Positions 60,211-64,000 of a stretch of DNA of 64,000 nucleotides are shown one piece after another. The stretch spans positions 1,550,001 through 1,614,000 of the forward strand of contig NZ_CP033365.1 of the NCBI RefSeq assembly GCF_013170825.1, given 5' to 3'. This DNA comes from Mesorhizobium sp. NZP2298 (lineage in GTDB: Bacteria > Pseudomonadota > Alphaproteobacteria > Rhizobiales > Rhizobiaceae). Below the pieces are notes generated by a model that was not told the DNA's origin, made no database searches, and saw nothing but the letters and a program-made list of their open reading frames with translations. How positions within the stretch are numbered: the first letter of the stretch is position 1; the number at the start of each line of letters is the position of its first letter. The translations under genes and the position numbers were made by a program.

Positions 60211-60591
60211 ATGACGGTTCTGTTGAGAACACGGGTCACTTCCATCGGACCCGAAGTGGCGGATCTTGCCGAAGGGGGCGTGCTCATCCTGTTCGCGGAT
60301 GGCTCGCCGCCGGAGCTTGCCGAAGTCTCCGTCCTGCACAAGACGGAGCAGGGACCAAGTGACGGAGCGCCCCCCAAGGGCGCTTCGATCACCGTCGGTT
60401 CGGTTTCAGCCGTCATAACGGCGGTAGGCTCCAGCGCATGGAGCAAGGTGCTCGAGATGGGCCATGTCGTCATCTCGTTCAACGGCGCCACCGAGGCCGA
60501 GAGGCCGGGCGAGATCTGCGCATCGCAGGTCGATACCCAAGCGCTCGTGGCCGCCCTGGAGACAGGCGCGATCATCACCATCGCCGCCTGA
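60211..60591 (+). CDS. srlB: PTS glucitol/sorbitol-specific EIIA component
   Basis: 126 aa. The phospho-acceptor histidine is H43 in EVSVLHKTEQG, the same position as in E. coli GutB; VSAVITAVGSSAWSKVLEMGHVVISFNGA is the family core. ATG 60211 follows AATGAGG. Cytoplasmic; it takes phosphate from HPr, which is encoded in the fused gene that follows. Confidence 0.92.
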   Translation: MTVLLRTRVTSIGPEVADLAEGGVLILFADGSPPELAEVSVLHKTEQGPSDGAPPKGASITVGSVSAVITAVGSSAWSKVLEMGHVVISFNGATEAERPGEICASQVDTQALVAALETGAIITIAA

Positions 60592-60628
60592 ACACACGCG
60601 CTGGGACCGTCCGGTCTTGGCGCCAAGA

Positions 60629-60720
60629 GCAATTCCAGGAAAAGTGTGAAACGGTTTTCCGTCCGGAATTGCGTCAAAACAAAGAGTTAGAGCGATTTCG
60701 CCGAAATGGCGAAATAGCTC
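60629..60720. repeat. Palindromic intergenic repeat before the HPr-EI gene
   Basis: Outer arms GCAATTCC / GGAATTGC (60629-60636, 60665-60672) enclosing GGAAAA/TTTTCC, then a second hairpin ATTTCGCC / GGCGAAAT (60695-60702, 60708-60715). This element (CCAGGAAAAGTGTGAA, GTCAAAACAAAGAGTTAGAG) is one I associate with Mesorhizobium intergenic DNA. It splits the PTS operon and could alter read-through into the HPr-EI gene. Confidence 0.75.
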
Positions 60721-60742
60721 CAGGAAAAGCAGAGTATTTGCC

Positions 60743-62725
60743 ATGGAACGCTCGACCATCGTCAGAGTGCATGAAGGTTTGCACGCCCGTCCCGCCACGC
60801 GGTTCGTCAAACTCGCGAAGGGTTTCGAATCCGATGTCGAACTGGTCAAGGACGGCAAGGCGGTCAGCGCCAAGAGCTCGGTCAAGCTGATGCTGCTGGC
60901 GGTCAAGGAAAACCAGGAAGTCACCGTTCGGGCGAACGGCGCGGATGCCATCGAGGCCATCGAAGCGCTGATCGGCTATCTCGAAAACCCCAAGGCTGGT
61001 CTCGACGATGAAGCGGGGCCGCAGAGCCCGGCCAATGATGCCGGGCCGGAAGCGGCACCCGCGCCGGCCGAATCTGCGCTCGCTGCCTCCGGCGAAGCAA
61101 ATGGCTTGCGCGGTGTCGCGGCAAGCGAGGGTGTCGCGATCGGGCCGGCTTTCGCGCATTTCCCGCCTGATATCACAGGGCAAGGTCGCACGCTGCGGGC
61201 TGAAGAGATCGCCGGCGAGATTGACAGGTTCCGCGCCGCCGTCGCCGCCGTCCAGGCGCGCATGGACCGGGCCTTGGCGCAGGACAGCCTGTCGGCCGGA
61301 GACCGTGGCATCGTCGCGGCACTCAGGGATATCGCCGCCGATGACAGCCTGACCGGCGAGGCCGAGAAGGCGATCAAGGGCGGCAACGACGCGGTCTCGG
61401 CCGTCATCACCGCCGCGTCCGCCATCGCGGCCGATTTCAGCGCCGTCGACGATCATTATCTGAATGCGCGCGCTGACGACGTTCATGCCGTCGGGCGGCA
61501 GATCTGTCTCGTCCTGCTTGGGCAGGACGACGTCAGCCTCGAAAACATTCCGCAGGGGGCCATCCTGATCGCCGACGACATCGGCGCCTGGGATCTGGCG
61601 CGCGCGCCGCTGAAACGCATAGGCGGGGTGATTTGCGGCCATGGAGGCGCCACCTCGCACATCGCCATCATTGCCCGCTCGCATGGCATTCCGGCGGTGC
61701 TGGGCCTCGGCGACCAGATCAATGCCTTGCGCACGGCGCACGACGTGGCGCTCGACGGCAACACGGGCCATGTGATCATCGACCCCGACGAGGCGACGCG
61801 TGCCGATTTCGCCGGCCGTGTCAAAGCGGCGGCGAGCGAGCTTGCCGGCCTGACCGCCTTCAAGACGGTGACGCCGAAGCGCGCCGACGGCAGGGTCATC
61901 GAGGTCGCGGCCAATATCGGTTCGCTCGAGGAAATCGAAGCAGCGCAGGAGGCCGGAGCCATGGGCGTCGGCCTGTTCCGCACCGAGCTTCTGTTCATGC
62001 GCCACATGCACCTGCCCTCCGAGGACATGCAGGCCGAGACCTATGCGGCGCTGGCCAAGGCCTTCGAGCCCTATCCGGTCATCGTGCGCACGCTCGACAT
62101 CGGCGGCGACAAGCCGATCGCCGGCATCGAGTTCCCCGACGAGGAAAACCCCTTTCTCGGCTGGCGCGGCATCCGCATGTGCCTCGACCGGCCCGACATC
62201 TTCAAGCGTCAGCTCAGGGCGCTGCTCAGGGCGGCCGTGCATGGCAACATCAAGGTGATGCTGCCGATGGTGTCCGATATTTCCGAAGTCACGCGCACCC
62301 GCGCACTGGTTGATGAATGCGCCGCCGAACTCAAGGCCGAAGGCGTGCCGCATGCGACGTTCGATCTCGGCGTGATGATCGAGACCCCGGCCGCGGTGCT
62401 GATCGCCCCGGCGCTGGCCAAGGAAGTGGCCTTCTTCTCGATCGGCACCAACGACCTGACCCAGTACATCATGGCCGCCGACCGGCTGAACCCGACCGTG
62501 GCCAAGCTCAACGACGTCACCAATCCGGCGGTCATGTCGGCGATCGAGCTGACGGCAAAAGCCGGCGTCGCCGCAGGCATCATGGTTGGCATGTGCGGCG
62601 AAGCGGCCGGGCGACCGGACCTGATCCCGGCCTTCGTGAAGATGGGGCTGACCGAGCTTTCGATGAGCCCGGCCTCGATCCAGCGCGCCAAGAAAACGAT
62701 CACGGCCATGATAGCCGGGGAATAG
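60743..62725 (+). CDS. HPr-Enzyme I fusion (phosphoenolpyruvate-protein phosphotransferase)
   Basis: 660 aa. Residues 1-85 are an HPr domain with the active histidine H14 in RVHEGLHARPATRF and the regulatory-serine region VSAKSSVKLMLLAV. After an Ala/Pro-rich linker comes Enzyme I with its active histidine in GGVICGHGGATSHIAIIARS, and PEP-binding blocks GVGLFRTELLFM, LDIGGDKPI and FSIGTNDLTQYIMAADR. It takes phosphate from PEP and feeds the glucitol EIIA. Such fused, system-specific HPr-EI proteins act independently of the nitrogen-type PTS usual in rhizobia. Start ATG 60743 has only a weak ribosome site. Confidence 0.93.
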   Translation: MERSTIVRVHEGLHARPATRFVKLAKGFESDVELVKDGKAVSAKSSVKLMLLAVKENQEVTVRANGADAIEAIEALIGYLENPKAGLDDEAGPQSPANDAGPEAAPAPAESALAASGEANGLRGVAASEGVAIGPAFAHFPPDITGQGRTLRAEEIAGEIDRFRAAVAAVQARMDRALAQDSLSAGDRGIVAALRDIAADDSLTGEAEKAIKGGNDAVSAVITAASAIAADFSAVDDHYLNARADDVHAVGRQICLVLLGQDDVSLENIPQGAILIADDIGAWDLARAPLKRIGGVICGHGGATSHIAIIARSHGIPAVLGLGDQINALRTAHDVALDGNTGHVIIDPDEATRADFAGRVKAAASELAGLTAFKTVTPKRADGRVIEVAANIGSLEEIEAAQEAGAMGVGLFRTELLFMRHMHLPSEDMQAETYAALAKAFEPYPVIVRTLDIGGDKPIAGIEFPDEENPFLGWRGIRMCLDRPDIFKRQLRALLRAAVHGNIKVMLPMVSDISEVTRTRALVDECAAELKAEGVPHATFDLGVMIETPAAVLIAPALAKEVAFFSIGTNDLTQYIMAADRLNPTVAKLNDVTNPAVMSAIELTAKAGVAAGIMVGMCGEAAGRPDLIPAFVKMGLTELSMSPASIQRAKKTITAMIAGE

Positions 62726-62747
62726 ATTTCCGAAAGCGCTGCTGGGG

Positions 62748-63542
62748 CTACGGCAAATGCGCAAGCAAGGTGGCGAAGACAGGCGTCAGCTCGTCGACCG
62801 GGCTTGCCTTGGCGCAGGCCTGCAGAATGCGGTCATGACGGATATCGACCGCCAGGATCGCGATCTCCAGCATGTCCGGCTCCGGCGCGCCGTCGCGACC
62901 GGTGGTCGCCAGGCCGCAGGCCAGAACGACCGGCGCCAGGCAGCTTATGTCGAGTGCCCGCTCCCTCGCCATTTCCGGCGCGGCTTCGCCAAAGCGGACC
63001 GGACGCTGGCCGAGCAACTCTACCAGCAATGCCGCGCAGGTGGCCGCGATTGCCGGCAGCCCGGCACCCGGCGCGGCCAGGGCCGCCAACAAATCAGCAT
63101 GGCGCTTGCGCATGGCGGCGTGAGCGGCTGCGAAATCGGCTTCGTGGATGCGGGCGTTTTCGATCTTGAGCCCGGCAAGCACCGCCTTGGCCAGATAGTA
63201 CATGTCGCGCCGGAACAGGCGCTCGGCACTCAATTGCCGCTCTTCGTTTCCGGCCGGGAAATAGGTGCCGAGGCCCTTTACGGTCGTGCCGTCCACCTTG
63301 ATCGGACGCTCATGCGGAACAAAGGATTCAGCGATCGACAACGCGTCGTCGACGGCGCTGGCGGCATGGCTGAGCAAGCCTTCGATGCCCTTGCCGGGAA
63401 ACGGCGGCAGATGGCTGGTCGCCTCGCGCAGGACGCTGGCGTCGCCGCTGCCGTCATGGCGGCTCTGCCGGATGATGTCTCGGACTTCCCGCAACCGGTC
63501 CTTCAGGTTGACGCGGACGTCTTCGGAGATTTGTCGGAGCAT
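62748..63542 (-). CDS. Conserved hypothetical protein next to the PTS operon
   Basis: 264 aa from ATG 63542 (MLRQISEDVRVNLKDRLREVRDII); the frame extends to 63596. Soluble, helical, rich in Ala and Leu. A segment FVPHERPIKVDGTTVKGLGTYFPAG and a paired-helix C-terminal half (LDISCLAPVVLACGLATTGRDG) stand out, but no known catalytic motif does. Convergent with the HPr-EI gene (22-base gap) and divergent from SorC 3. Function unknown. Confidence 0.75.
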   Translation of the reverse strand: MLRQISEDVRVNLKDRLREVRDIIRQSRHDGSGDASVLREATSHLPPFPGKGIEGLLSHAASAVDDALSIAESFVPHERPIKVDGTTVKGLGTYFPAGNEERQLSAERLFRRDMYYLAKAVLAGLKIENARIHEADFAAAHAAMRKRHADLLAALAAPGAGLPAIAATCAALLVELLGQRPVRFGEAAPEMARERALDISCLAPVVLACGLATTGRDGAPEPDMLEIAILAVDIRHDRILQACAKASPVDELTPVFATLLAHLP

Positions 63543-63697
63543 CGCGGTTCGCCTCGAAAGTGCCGTGGATTGCCGCCAGCAAGGGGCGCCCAACACTCTA
63601 CATTGTTCCTATCGATTGGTAGATCAATAGGCGATAGTAGACCAGCATGCAGAATCGGTGACGGCGCGCGCATCCGTCACCGCGGGGGAGGGATGAC

Positions 63698-64000
63698 TTG
63701 GCCAGGCGACGACAAATCGACGAAGGTCGGGCGGGAGCCGAAGCGACCGAACAGGTCGTCAGCGAAAGCCGGACGGATCGTCTGAGGATTCGGGCGGCCT
63801 GGATGTATTTCGTCGAGCAGATGACGCAGAACGAGATCGCCGACGTGCTTGGCGTCGGCCGCGTCACCATCGTGCGCATGCTGGCGGAGGCGCGTTCGCG
63901 AAACGAGGTCAAGATCACCATCGAGAGCGAATTGTCGGAGATCGTGCGGCTGGAGCGCGCGCTCGAGCGGACGTTCGGCCTGCAGCAGGCGCTGGTGGCG
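63698..64000 (+). CDS. SorC/DeoR-type transcriptional regulator (SorC 3), N-terminal part
   Basis: 101 residues before the right edge; the rest lies outside. Start TTG 63698 is preceded by GGGGGAGGG at a spacing of five. The helix-turn-helix YFVEQMTQNEIADVLGVGRVTIVRMLAEARSRNEV matches those of SorC 1 and 2, and ALERTFGLQQALVA begins the effector domain. Directly upstream (63609-63638) an imperfect palindrome CTATCGATTG ... CAATAGGCGATAG may be its operator. It probably controls a polyol or sugar operon to the right, or the PTS genes to the left. Confidence 0.85.
   Translation, partial: MARRRQIDEGRAGAEATEQVVSESRTDRLRIRAAWMYFVEQMTQNEIADVLGVGRVTIVRMLAEARSRNEVKITIESELSEIVRLERALERTFGLQQALVA

Noticed and set aside
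60674..62764. 696-codon minus-strand frame
   Set aside because: Shadow of the HPr-EI gene, which has intact active sites on the plus strand.

Overview
The window reads as chromosomal DNA of a Rhizobiales alphaproteobacterium, most like Mesorhizobium or a close relative. This rests on high GC, strongly GC-biased third codon positions, many ABC importers each with its own catabolic enzymes, DUF930 and SorC-type proteins, and several palindromic intergenic repeats of the kind that litter Mesorhizobium genomes. The genus is inference; no rRNA, tRNA, phage, transposase or CRISPR was seen. Intergenic stretches not listed are short.

Layout, left to right. (1) 1-6378: polyamine-type uptake and breakdown: end of a PotD-like binding protein, a flavin amine oxidase, a PotA/B/C-like ABC importer on the other strand, and a class III aminotransferase. 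(2) 6398-9586: aldo/keto reductase with a decayed SDR remnant, divergent TetR regulator and tandem operators, then a Rieske oxygenase. (3) 10077-15734: small exported protein, OmpR-type regulator plus hybrid histidine kinase, a divergent OmpR-like protein with a degenerate receiver, small membrane ORFs and an L,D-transpeptidase. (4) 15867-20993: RND efflux pump, its fusion protein and a TetR regulator. (5) 21037-28643: sugar ABC importer with SIS-domain and PfkB enzymes under a ROK regulator, arranged like fructosamine (frl) operons. (6) 28751-33689: PiT phosphate transporter, then a ketone-body/PHB set (patatin, acetoacetate decarboxylase, 3-hydroxybutyrate dehydrogenase).

(7) 33800-53632 is the most interesting part. 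It holds two parallel modules. Module 1 has a SorC-type regulator, a SurE-like nucleotidase, a calcineurin-type phosphoesterase and a UgpABCE-like importer; a shared palindrome, ATTGTACAAT, lies at both of its promoters. Module 2 has a second SorC-type regulator, a DXR-II/DRL-like oxidoreductase, an acetoin/pyruvate dehydrogenase-like E1 alpha, E1 beta and E2, an Fbp-type ABC importer, a metallo-beta-lactamase-fold hydrolase and a second SurE. An inverted TGTTCA repeat lies in front of both of its operons, suggesting one regulon for import, dephosphorylation and C-C cleavage of an organophosphate or branched polyol.

(8) 53726-56969: a tandem duplication of a DUF930 gene that carried along the 3' end of the neighbouring HAD phosphatase gene, now a decayed fragment between the two copies. 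(9) 57075-64000: a complete glucitol-type sugar PTS (GutM, EIIC, EIIB, EIIA and an HPr-Enzyme I fusion), unusual for rhizobia, followed by a third SorC-type regulator cut off by the window edge.
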